Below, one piece after another: positions 57,419-64,000 of a DNA stretch of 64,000 nt. Under the pieces are notes generated by a model that ran no database searches, had not been told where the DNA came from, and worked only from the letters and a program-made list of their open reading frames with translations. A program made the translations under genes and the position numbers. The stretch lies in NCBI GenBank assembly GCA_964251665.1, contig CAXUKO010000012.1, positions 62,001-126,000 of the forward strand. The letters are read 5' to 3'. The stretch comes from JBBQLG01 sp964251665. Lineage in GTDB: Bacteria; Bacteroidota; Bacteroidia; Cytophagales; Spirosomataceae. Position 1 is the first letter of the stretch. Every line of letters begins with the position of its first letter.

Positions 57419-57481
57419 CCGCTTTCAAATCGCCCCTCGCCCCCAACCTGATGTTGAGGGCGAGGGGCGATTTGAAAGCGG
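57419..57481. terminator. 24-bp perfect inverted repeat, likely terminator
   Basis: CCGCTTTCAAATCGCCCCTC begins the left arm (57419-57442), exactly complementary to 57458-57481, with a 15-base loop whose ends also pair partly. It lies in the 323-bp gap between the SWIM and jetA genes, so it insulates the Wadjet operon from upstream transcription. Confidence 0.75.
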
Positions 57482-57594
57482 ATGAATGTTGTAAAGTCTT
57501 CGATTAACAACAATGCGCAGGAATGAATATTGCAACACACTCTATTAATCTTATACTAGGCTAAGTCTGGTATAAATAAACATACATACACACT

Positions 57595-57627
57595 TTTGGA
57601 TACTAACTTATTGCACAATCAACTTTG
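57595..57627 (+). promoter_or_regulatory. Candidate promoter of the Wadjet operon
   Basis: TTTG (57595-57598) and CAACTTTG (57620-57627) are spaced 21 bp apart, close to the Bacteroidota -33/-7 pattern, with one mismatch to TAnnTTTG. It lies in an AT-rich stretch 57 bp before the jetA start. No other better site is seen in the gap. Confidence 0.35.
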
Positions 57628-57683
57628 AATAGTTATTTATGTAACTTCCAATACTAGTTGGCAGCTTACACGATTCCTATACT

Positions 57684-59033
57684 ATGGAGCCAGAATTCGT
57701 TTTTTGGGATGATATAAACAAGCCGAAGCGATATGAAGAAGTGATTCCAGATCGGAGATTAGGCAAGGTCATTTTGAGACTGTATGATCGTATAAAGAAT
57801 AATACGCTCAGCCAGTTCTTTAAACATGCTGAGCTTGAGGCCATCTATTGGGAAGTTAACCCAACGAGGGAGCGAAAGACTCGCGAGGTCACTCAAGATG
57901 CCATTGAGCGGTTGAAGCACTACTTTATAGCTTATGATTCGGATCGGCAAGAATACCATCTTCGTGATTATGCCTACAAGTTTGGTGAAATGGTTTACAC
58001 GCTATTGGAGGCTCAATTTGAACCGACGCAGGTAGAGCGGTTATGTAAAACGTTATTGAAAGATTTGGAAACGCACATTGCCGACGGCACATTCATAAAT
58101 TGGTACGAATACATTTTTAAGTCTAATCACTCAGACCTAAGACGGCAGTTAGACCTACTCGACGAGAAAATCAATATCTTAATAAGAGACTTAGGGCTCC
58201 AACGGCTCGATGAAGAGGTATTACAAATGCTTCGTTCGGTGTCGGGACGTTTAGATCGCTTGCTGGTTGAGTATAAACAGCTTGACAGCGCCTATCGTGA
58301 CACCCGCTTTATACGTACTCATTTGACCAATTATCAACTTCAAGCCCCGGATGAGGAAGTACTTGAGATAGAGTATGCGCTTACTTTCTTTGCTGATCTG
58401 CGCCGATTGCTGGATGCCATCAGAATACGCTTGTATCGAATTCAGCCAAAAATTCAACAGCTATTTGGCGTGTTTCAACAAGCCAATTTCAGGGCACGTA
58501 CAGATCAGTTCATTCGCTATCTTTTTGAGTACAGCAAAGTGAGCAACAACAATCTTGTACTACCTGCTAACGTCTCACCTTTCGTCCGGCGCATTCATAA
58601 ACTTCAACTCTGGTACTTCGAGGTGAATCGGAGCTTATTTCCCGAACCACCTCAACCCCGCGCTCGATGGATAGTCGATCAGGTCGCCAGAGAGAAAGCC
58701 TTTCAGGAGGCCACTGAACCTGCTCGGCAGCAGGATGAGGCCCAGACTTGGGTTAACCGATTTCATGCGGAGTTGAAAAAAAACGGCAACCTGTCATTGA
58801 GTGATTATTTCCCCCGCGTTTACAGGAATGAGCCTCAGCGGTTCGACATCACCCTCCGTTTTGCCTATTTGATTCTACGCCAATACAGTAACCATGCCGA
58901 CTGGCGGTTGGATATTGAACCACCAGTTCGTCAGCTTTCCTATCCTAATCTGCTTATATGGAACATACACATTTACCGGAAGAACTCCGATTCACCCTCG
59001 ACCCTGCTGCCGAAACCATCTTCGCTAAATTAG
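57684..59033 (+). CDS. jetA: Wadjet JetA / MksF-like kleisin subunit
   Basis: 449 residues, helical and charged. In Wadjet, JetA is the kleisin that links the two arms of the SMC dimer JetC. Seen: a winged-helix-like N-terminal part (HAELEAIYWEVNPTRERKTREVTQDAIERLKHYFIAYDSDRQEYHLRDYAY), then long helices (LDLLDEKINILIRDLGLQRLDEEVLQMLRSVSGRLDRLLVEYKQ) and a C-terminal winged-helix-like end. Identification rests mainly on the following JetB-C-D genes. The 3' end overlaps jetB by 76 bp, unusually long for coupled genes. Confidence 0.8.
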   Translation: MEPEFVFWDDINKPKRYEEVIPDRRLGKVILRLYDRIKNNTLSQFFKHAELEAIYWEVNPTRERKTREVTQDAIERLKHYFIAYDSDRQEYHLRDYAYKFGEMVYTLLEAQFEPTQVERLCKTLLKDLETHIADGTFINWYEYIFKSNHSDLRRQLDLLDEKINILIRDLGLQRLDEEVLQMLRSVSGRLDRLLVEYKQLDSAYRDTRFIRTHLTNYQLQAPDEEVLEIEYALTFFADLRRLLDAIRIRLYRIQPKIQQLFGVFQQANFRARTDQFIRYLFEYSKVSNNNLVLPANVSPFVRRIHKLQLWYFEVNRSLFPEPPQPRARWIVDQVAREKAFQEATEPARQQDEAQTWVNRFHAELKKNGNLSLSDYFPRVYRNEPQRFDITLRFAYLILRQYSNHADWRLDIEPPVRQLSYPNLLIWNIHIYRKNSDSPSTLLPKPSSLN

Positions 59034-59596
59034 ATTATGCCCTGCGCGATGGCGTACACATCCAGCGCAATACGGACCCCGAAGAATTTCGGTTTTTATC
59101 AAATGAGTACAACGAAGATTCATTACGGGCGTATTATGAGAAATACTTTCGGGTGAAGCTTCAGAAGCGTACTAATGGGGGTGAGGCCTACTATTTTCTC
59201 GATTTCATGGCCGATCATCGCGGCAACTTAGGCGACCATTATGAACGCTTGGAGAACCACTTTCTGCTAATCGGCTTCTTGTTACATAGAGTCATGGTGC
59301 TTGACCGAAACATCGAACTCCAATCTGTTGCAGAATTCAAACGAATTCTGCAACAAAACTATCCTGATTTACAAATTCATTTGAATCGACTCATCGCTCG
59401 TTCGTCGCGTCAAACTGAAAATCCAGAAGATACAGATGCGATTAGCACTGTGGTCAAAGGTGCTTTTGACCGATTCAAACAACTTAAGTGGATAGATTTC
59501 AATGGAGACATCTTTGAGACACTACCGGCATTCAACCGCCTAATTGATGCCTACGCTCCCCAAATCCAACGTATTGACGATTTTCTCAAGCCATGA
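58958..59596 (+). CDS. jetB: Wadjet JetB / MksE-like subunit
   Basis: 212 residues. The small winged-helix (KITE-like) partner of the kleisin: residues about 55-135 carry FRFLSNEYNEDSLRAYYEKYFRVKLQKRTNGGEAYYFLDFM and ENHFLLIGFLLHRVMVL, as in MksE/JetB proteins. The C-terminal helix ends in RLIDAYAPQIQRIDDFLKP. Its stop overlaps the jetC start by four bases (ATGA). Cytoplasmic. Confidence 0.82.
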   Translation: MEHTHLPEELRFTLDPAAETIFAKLDYALRDGVHIQRNTDPEEFRFLSNEYNEDSLRAYYEKYFRVKLQKRTNGGEAYYFLDFMADHRGNLGDHYERLENHFLLIGFLLHRVMVLDRNIELQSVAEFKRILQQNYPDLQIHLNRLIARSSRQTENPEDTDAISTVVKGAFDRFKQLKWIDFNGDIFETLPAFNRLIDAYAPQIQRIDDFLKP

Positions 59597-62500
59597 AGAA
59601 TTTCCCCCGTATTTACAGCCTATGCACGGTTGGACTGATTCATCACGGCGAGTACGAATACTTATTTCATCCCTTTCGAACCGATTTCGTCGGTGATAGT
59701 GGTTCCGGTAAAAGTATGGTGGCCGACTTACTTCAACTAATTTTGGTGGGTTCTGATGAGTTTGATTCGGCCACTGAAGTGTCTGGCGAAAAACGCACAG
59801 CCGACGGAATGGTGTTGGCAATAAATGATACCGGCGGTGTTGGATATGCCTTTCTGAACGTGGAGGTTGCCTCTAAACAATACATCGTAGTAGGCGCATA
59901 CTTGCAAAATGGTAATCAACGTACCCGTGCATTCGTTGCGCAAGCAGGCAATGTGTTTTCGGGTAACTCACTGATTCCTCTTCCATCTCCCCTCAGCTAT
60001 GATGAATTGATTCGGCAAGCCGACAATGCTATCCTTCCTTTAGAACAGCTTGGTTCGCACCTGCTTGGAAGGGACGTGATTTTACGTACTTACGAACGAT
60101 TTTCGGATTTTCACGGGTTACTTATCGCTAATAATTTATTGCCGCTAAAATCCAATGCCGATCAACAGGCCCTAAAAGACTACGCAACCATTATTCGTTC
60201 CTTCGCACGCGGCTACAAGGTCAAAGCCGATAAATCGAACGCACTTCAACGATTTCTGTTTGGCCGTTCTGAGCGAAACAGTTTGCTTGACAAAATCAGG
60301 CATGTCCAGCAGGATATTGATAAAAACATTCAATCGCACAACCAGAACGCGGACGCCGTTGACGATTTTAAGGCGAAGTTGGCCCATTTCAAAGATCTCT
60401 TTCATAAAGAAACAGAGCATAAGCAGGCTAAAACCAATTGGATAACAGCGAATTATTATTTTACACAACACGTGCGAAAACAGCGTCAGCAGAACGTCGA
60501 GCAAATGTATCAATGCTTGAACACCGAATTCGCCCGTTTAGCTGCAATCCGCCCTGTTATTGATGGGTTTCGAGATACGTTACCAAATACGGTGGAATCC
60601 ACCAAGATTACTCATCAAAATGCTGTCAGCAAAAAGATAGATTTAGATACTATCGCCCAATCAGTAGCGACCGTTCAGAAGTGGTTAAATGCAATTGGCC
60701 CAACCGCTACACTTGAGCAACTTGCTGACATTTTCAAGATTGACCAAAAACGACGGGAACAACGCCAACGCATCGACACCTTGCTGAAACTGCTGTCAGA
60801 AGCTGGCTTAACAAATATCTTTCTTACATCAGCTTGGACTGAAGGTTATGAACCGGGCTATGAGCAGAGTCAACAGCAACTGAATACGTTGGATGCTTTA
60901 ATTCGGGAAAAGACACAGTTGGTGTTGCTTGCTAATCTCGACGACCCAACTTCCCTCAGCTATTGGGCATCTCGTCTGGATAGGACATTGACTTTAGCCG
61001 AAGAGAGCGTACTTCGGCATTTTCAGCAATTCCCAACTACCAAACCAACCGTTACAACCGGTGACCGCTACATACCCGTGGCAAGTGCCTTATTTGATGA
61101 ACTACCGATAGTAGTTGACGAAGCCAATCCTGAAACTTACTGGGCCAATCTGGCTGGTATCTGGGAACGTATCCAACAGGTGAAGGACCCGTTGTTCACG
61201 ACCAATGACAAACAAGCCTTACAAGAGAAGCTTCGGCAATGGAACAGTGAGCTACAAACTGAAATTAAGCAACTAACCGAGAAGCATAAAGCACTATCTA
61301 CTCTTTCTACGTCTTTGCGGGGCATATCCGACATACATAGCCTATTGGCAGCCTATATAGAGCGTACCCAAGTGAATAAATTCGATTTTAATTCTGAATG
61401 GGCGATGGTTTCGAGTGATTTTGAGAAACTGCTAACGCAACATCGGACTTACGCCAGTCGCATTGAGGTCGACCTTCAACAAGCAAAAAAAGCCGTTGAT
61501 GAGGCTCTCATTGCATTCACTAATGTGAGCCAGCAGGATACTTGGTTAGATCAGGCGGTTCAATTAATAAACGGCTGGAGCTTACCAAAAGAGTATACAG
61601 ATGCACTAAGTCAGTTAATGCCTAACCGGCCTGAATACACTCTTCACACCGATGAGCTTCTAGCTGATCCTGCCGATTCGGGCCTCAAAACTTTGCTTGC
61701 AGATCTTAGAATGAGACACCAAAATCGGGTAACGATAAACCGTTGGTGCGATGAACTTACTCTCCTTTCGGAAGCCGAACTAAAACAGCGCGAAGCAGAG
61801 GAAGACTATTTAGCCTTGTTTGATAAGACACCCGTCGAGTCGGTAGTGGTTGATGAAGGAGAGTTGAGCAAACTACATAACAAGGCTGATCAGACTTGGG
61901 CCGTTTACAAAGACAACTATGAGCGGTTGGCTGACCATTACCTGAAGGGGCAAAAGTATACCATTGACGACCCGACCTGTAATTTTATGGCATTAGCCCA
62001 TGAAGTACTACCTCTTCCGCTGCGTAAAACGATTAATTCCGCTGATGACGTCATCGCAGCTATTGAGCTCGAATTGGTAAAAATCAATAATCAAGTACGG
62101 CTGATTGCTGATTCCATTATTCGAGATGCCGGGGGTATAGTAGCGCAGTTGGGTCAGATTATTGACAGCCACAAAAAGGCACAGGCTGCCATTCAAAGAT
62201 TTTTTCAGAATCAAACGATCCCAATCACGAACAACTGTAGCGTGAAATTGACTATCCGGCAGGGAGAACTAAAGCAGGATTGGATTGCAGAATTCGCCGA
62301 CCTCATAGACAGCCTTGAGACACCCTTATTTCCATCTACTGCTATTGATGCTGATTCCCTGCGTAACAAAAGAGATGTAACAGACCTGATTAGAACCGCT
62401 TTCAAGCAAGCTAATAGTGGCAAAAATCCCGCTATAGACCTCATTTTTGATCCATTCAACTACTATGAGTTATCGTTCGGCATGTACTATGAAAATGGCC

Positions 62501-62865
62501 AGCCCAACAAAGGTAGTACGGGACAAACGTATGCAGCGTTGGCCCTGTTGAGCATAGCTAGGCTATCTATCATCGAAGCTGGTTCTCCAACCAATCCTGC
62601 TCCTGGTTTGCGCATTATGCCCATTGATGAAGCGGAGGGACTTGGTTCAAACTTTACTATGTTGGCTGACATCGCCCGGCAGTATGACTACCAACTGATT
62701 GTGATGTCTATCGGGCCGGTTGGTCGCTATCAGGAGAATGAGCAACATGTATACATGCTCCATAAAGATCAAAGCACTGATGAGGCAATAAACTATCCTC
62801 CATTTGGCATTTTGAGTGCTCAAGATGCACACCTCTTGACATACCGTTACGATGCAAAAAATTAG
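59593..62865 (+). CDS. jetC: Wadjet JetC / MksB-like SMC ATPase
   Basis: 1090 residues, SMC-type. Walker A GDSGSGKS at 34-41 (in TDFVGDSGSGKSMVADLLQLILVG); a long coiled-coil body; near the end an ABC-signature region GSTGQTYAALALLSIARLSII, then Walker B LRIMPIDEAEGLGSN and a D-loop/H-loop part ending QLIVMSIGPVGRY. It loops DNA by ATP hydrolysis and presents circular plasmids to the JetD nuclease. Overlaps jetD by 14 bp. AT-richer than neighbouring chromosomal genes, suggesting transfer. Confidence 0.88.
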   Translation: MKNFPRIYSLCTVGLIHHGEYEYLFHPFRTDFVGDSGSGKSMVADLLQLILVGSDEFDSATEVSGEKRTADGMVLAINDTGGVGYAFLNVEVASKQYIVVGAYLQNGNQRTRAFVAQAGNVFSGNSLIPLPSPLSYDELIRQADNAILPLEQLGSHLLGRDVILRTYERFSDFHGLLIANNLLPLKSNADQQALKDYATIIRSFARGYKVKADKSNALQRFLFGRSERNSLLDKIRHVQQDIDKNIQSHNQNADAVDDFKAKLAHFKDLFHKETEHKQAKTNWITANYYFTQHVRKQRQQNVEQMYQCLNTEFARLAAIRPVIDGFRDTLPNTVESTKITHQNAVSKKIDLDTIAQSVATVQKWLNAIGPTATLEQLADIFKIDQKRREQRQRIDTLLKLLSEAGLTNIFLTSAWTEGYEPGYEQSQQQLNTLDALIREKTQLVLLANLDDPTSLSYWASRLDRTLTLAEESVLRHFQQFPTTKPTVTTGDRYIPVASALFDELPIVVDEANPETYWANLAGIWERIQQVKDPLFTTNDKQALQEKLRQWNSELQTEIKQLTEKHKALSTLSTSLRGISDIHSLLAAYIERTQVNKFDFNSEWAMVSSDFEKLLTQHRTYASRIEVDLQQAKKAVDEALIAFTNVSQQDTWLDQAVQLINGWSLPKEYTDALSQLMPNRPEYTLHTDELLADPADSGLKTLLADLRMRHQNRVTINRWCDELTLLSEAELKQREAEEDYLALFDKTPVESVVVDEGELSKLHNKADQTWAVYKDNYERLADHYLKGQKYTIDDPTCNFMALAHEVLPLPLRKTINSADDVIAAIELELVKINNQVRLIADSIIRDAGGIVAQLGQIIDSHKKAQAAIQRFFQNQTIPITNNCSVKLTIRQGELKQDWIAEFADLIDSLETPLFPSTAIDADSLRNKRDVTDLIRTAFKQANSGKNPAIDLIFDPFNYYELSFGMYYENGQPNKGSTGQTYAALALLSIARLSIIEAGSPTNPAPGLRIMPIDEAEGLGSNFTMLADIARQYDYQLIVMSIGPVGRYQENEQHVYMLHKDQSTDEAINYPPFGILSAQDAHLLTYRYDAKN

Positions 62866-63832
62866 CTGGGGAAGCTTGAAGCGGCTACATGATTTATATA
62901 TAAATAGAAAATCAACTGCTGCTTTGCATCGTGATAACTTCATTAATACCAATTTTATTGAGCAGAATCGAATGATCCGTCAGAAGCCAGGCGGACAAAA
63001 AATACCTGTCTGGCTACCTACCGTTAAGTTTAATTCATTTTATGAACGCTGGTACATAGAGAAATACCGTGATTTTAAAGATTTCTTTGATAAAAGTTTG
63101 TTACCGCATACTGCTCTGCAAGATTATGAGGAAGACGATATAGCTACGCTGATTTTCGTTTATAACAACCGTGACGAGATTTTGAAGAGTTTGACCACCG
63201 AACGTACTTTTTTGAAGGAGGTATTCAAGAAGGCTATTGACGAAGAGCGAGAATCTAAATACTTTGTCACGCATCCCTCACTAAAAAGAGCCGTTCTTTA
63301 CCTTCTTGGCCGAGAAGAAGAAGGCTTTCCCGACGACGACCCCAAGGATAATCAGTGGCGATTTGTCGTTGATTGCCCTACCGCTAAGTACGTTGTCTTG
63401 TGCGAAAATTTAGACATGCTCAAAACACCCCGTAAGGCCCTTGAACATGATATCGAATTGTGGTATGTAGGAGGTAGTAATACGAAACCCTTGAATCGTT
63501 TGGGAGCCCGACAACTCAATCTACCTTTATTTTATTGCTGTGATTGGGACTATCATGGCCTACTCTTCTATTCACGAATTAAAAAACTGTTGAAAGGGTA
63601 TGAAATTTGTTTACTAATGCCTAGACGTGACGCTCAGCGATTTAGTACCAAATCCAATTACCATAGAAGTGAGTGGAGATATGACGTACCATTTTCGGGC
63701 TTGATTCTGGATGATTTCTCGCCGGAAGCACAGTCAATAATTAACGAATTGATTCAAGTAGACAAATGGATTGAGGAAGAGGGCAATGATGTCGTGGAAA
63801 TGATACTAAATATGGTCCCCAAAAGTGCTTAG
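62852..63832 (+). CDS. jetD: Wadjet JetD nuclease (Toprim-like, DUF2220)
   Basis: 326 residues. N-terminal helical part (DUF3322-like, WLPTVKFNSFYERWYIEKYRDFKDFF), then a topoisomerase-primase-like fold: acidic Glu185 in VVLCENLDML, GG in ELWYVGGSNTKPLN, and Asp231/Asp233 in YCCDWDYHGLLFYSRIKKLLKG. These are the expected metal-binding residues of JetD, which cuts plasmid DNA held by the SMC complex. The stop is followed by a short gap and a gene end on the other strand. Confidence 0.87.
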   Translation: MQKISWGSLKRLHDLYINRKSTAALHRDNFINTNFIEQNRMIRQKPGGQKIPVWLPTVKFNSFYERWYIEKYRDFKDFFDKSLLPHTALQDYEEDDIATLIFVYNNRDEILKSLTTERTFLKEVFKKAIDEERESKYFVTHPSLKRAVLYLLGREEEGFPDDDPKDNQWRFVVDCPTAKYVVLCENLDMLKTPRKALEHDIELWYVGGSNTKPLNRLGARQLNLPLFYCCDWDYHGLLFYSRIKKLLKGYEICLLMPRRDAQRFSTKSNYHRSEWRYDVPFSGLILDDFSPEAQSIINELIQVDKWIEEEGNDVVEMILNMVPKSA

Positions 63833-63873
63833 TAACCCATGTAGCTGTTAAAGGCGACCAATGTAAAAGGGCA

Positions 63874-63999
63874 CTAGAAGCTGCAACTCCCCTCGCCAGT
63901 GTAAGTATCTTTTCCCCATATATTCTCTATTCCTTTGCCAAAGAATGGTTTCAGAATTGAATTATCCAGGTTGCGCTTTTTCTTTGGCTTAGTCACCTG
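63874..63999 (-). CDS. Possible C-terminal end of a gene cut by the window
   Basis: On the minus strand the last bases of the window are open for 41 codons to a TAG at 63874-63876: QVTKPKKKRNLDNSILKPFF, GKGIENIWGKDTYTGEG, SCSF. The composition is protein-like, but no family is recognisable from so little. Confidence 0.35.
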   Translation of the reverse strand, partial: QVTKPKKKRNLDNSILKPFFGKGIENIWGKDTYTGEGSCSF

Positions 64000-64000
64000 C

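Noticed and set aside
1..64000. Prophage, integrative element or transposase
   Set aside because: No integrase, phage structural gene, transposase or tRNA-associated attachment site was recognised; transfer signs are limited to AT-rich cassettes.

Overview
The window looks like a chromosome segment of a Bacteroidota bacterium of the order Cytophagales, most like Spirosoma or a close relative. The evidence is a base composition a little above 50% GC, weak or absent Shine-Dalgarno sites, promoter boxes of the TAnnTTTG type, a TonB-dependent receptor with a CarboxypepD-like N-terminus, many secreted glycosidases, DUF1080/DUF3500/DUF983 proteins, and intergenic spaces full of long perfect inverted repeats. 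Genus is inferred from style, not from a database match. I saw no rRNA, tRNA, CRISPR array, integrase or transposase.

Layout. 1-4.7 kb: a cut gene of unknown function, an Ala-rich helical protein, a disordered protein, and secreted DUF1080 and DUF3500 proteins. 4.7-9.7 kb: two tandem paralogous cytoplasmic multi-PAS histidine kinases, with a fossil of a restriction-modification C-terminus between them. 9.8-12.6 kb: an MmeI-like restriction/methylation gene cut by one in-frame stop that lies in the loop of a 26-bp perfect inverted repeat. 12.9-17.4 kb: alpha-L-fucosidase, L-fucose-dehydrogenase-like SDR and zinc dehydrogenase, with a divergent AraC regulator. 17.9-33.3 kb: a long run on the minus strand: AraC regulator, GH1 beta-glucosidase, GH106 alpha-L-rhamnosidase, esterase, extradiol-type dioxygenase, C-C hydrolase-like protein, HisD-like dehydrogenase, SDR, FAH hydrolase, ABM protein, metal-dependent cyclase-family hydrolase and FAD monooxygenase. 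Read together they fit release and breakdown of a plant phenolic rhamno-glucoside (inference).

33.6-41 kb: epimerase, frameshifted RibD-C/DHFR-like pseudogene, DUF983, AraC, MetX-like hydrolase, arfB, a tandem array of five small helical paralogs of no family I recognise, an ABM protein and an aldo/keto reductase. 42-46.5 kb: response regulator, sensor kinase and TonB receptor, then a lipoprotein start cut short by a palindromic element. 46.6-49.6 kb: PNPOx-like protein divergent from a MocR regulator, and an SDR. 49.6-51.5 kb: an MjaI-type restriction cassette bracketed by inverted repeats, with its methyltransferase reduced to a 48-residue remnant. 51.5-57.4 kb: EamA transporter, DUF1905 protein, WYL regulator, a pair of unknown paralogs, VOC and LRR proteins, DUF433 antitoxin with a broken DUF5615 partner, and a SWIM protein. 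57.7-63.8 kb: an AT-richer four-gene Wadjet (JetABCD/MksBEF-like) anti-plasmid operon.

Two themes cross the window. First, defence-related genes are repeatedly damaged (MmeI-like gene, its fossil copy, MjaI methylase, DUF5615 toxin), while Wadjet looks whole. Second, several families of dispersed perfect palindromes fill intergenic gaps, and some have entered or ended coding sequences. The strongest candidates for something undescribed are the five-paralog array, the phenolic-glycoside locus and the methylase-less MjaI cassette.
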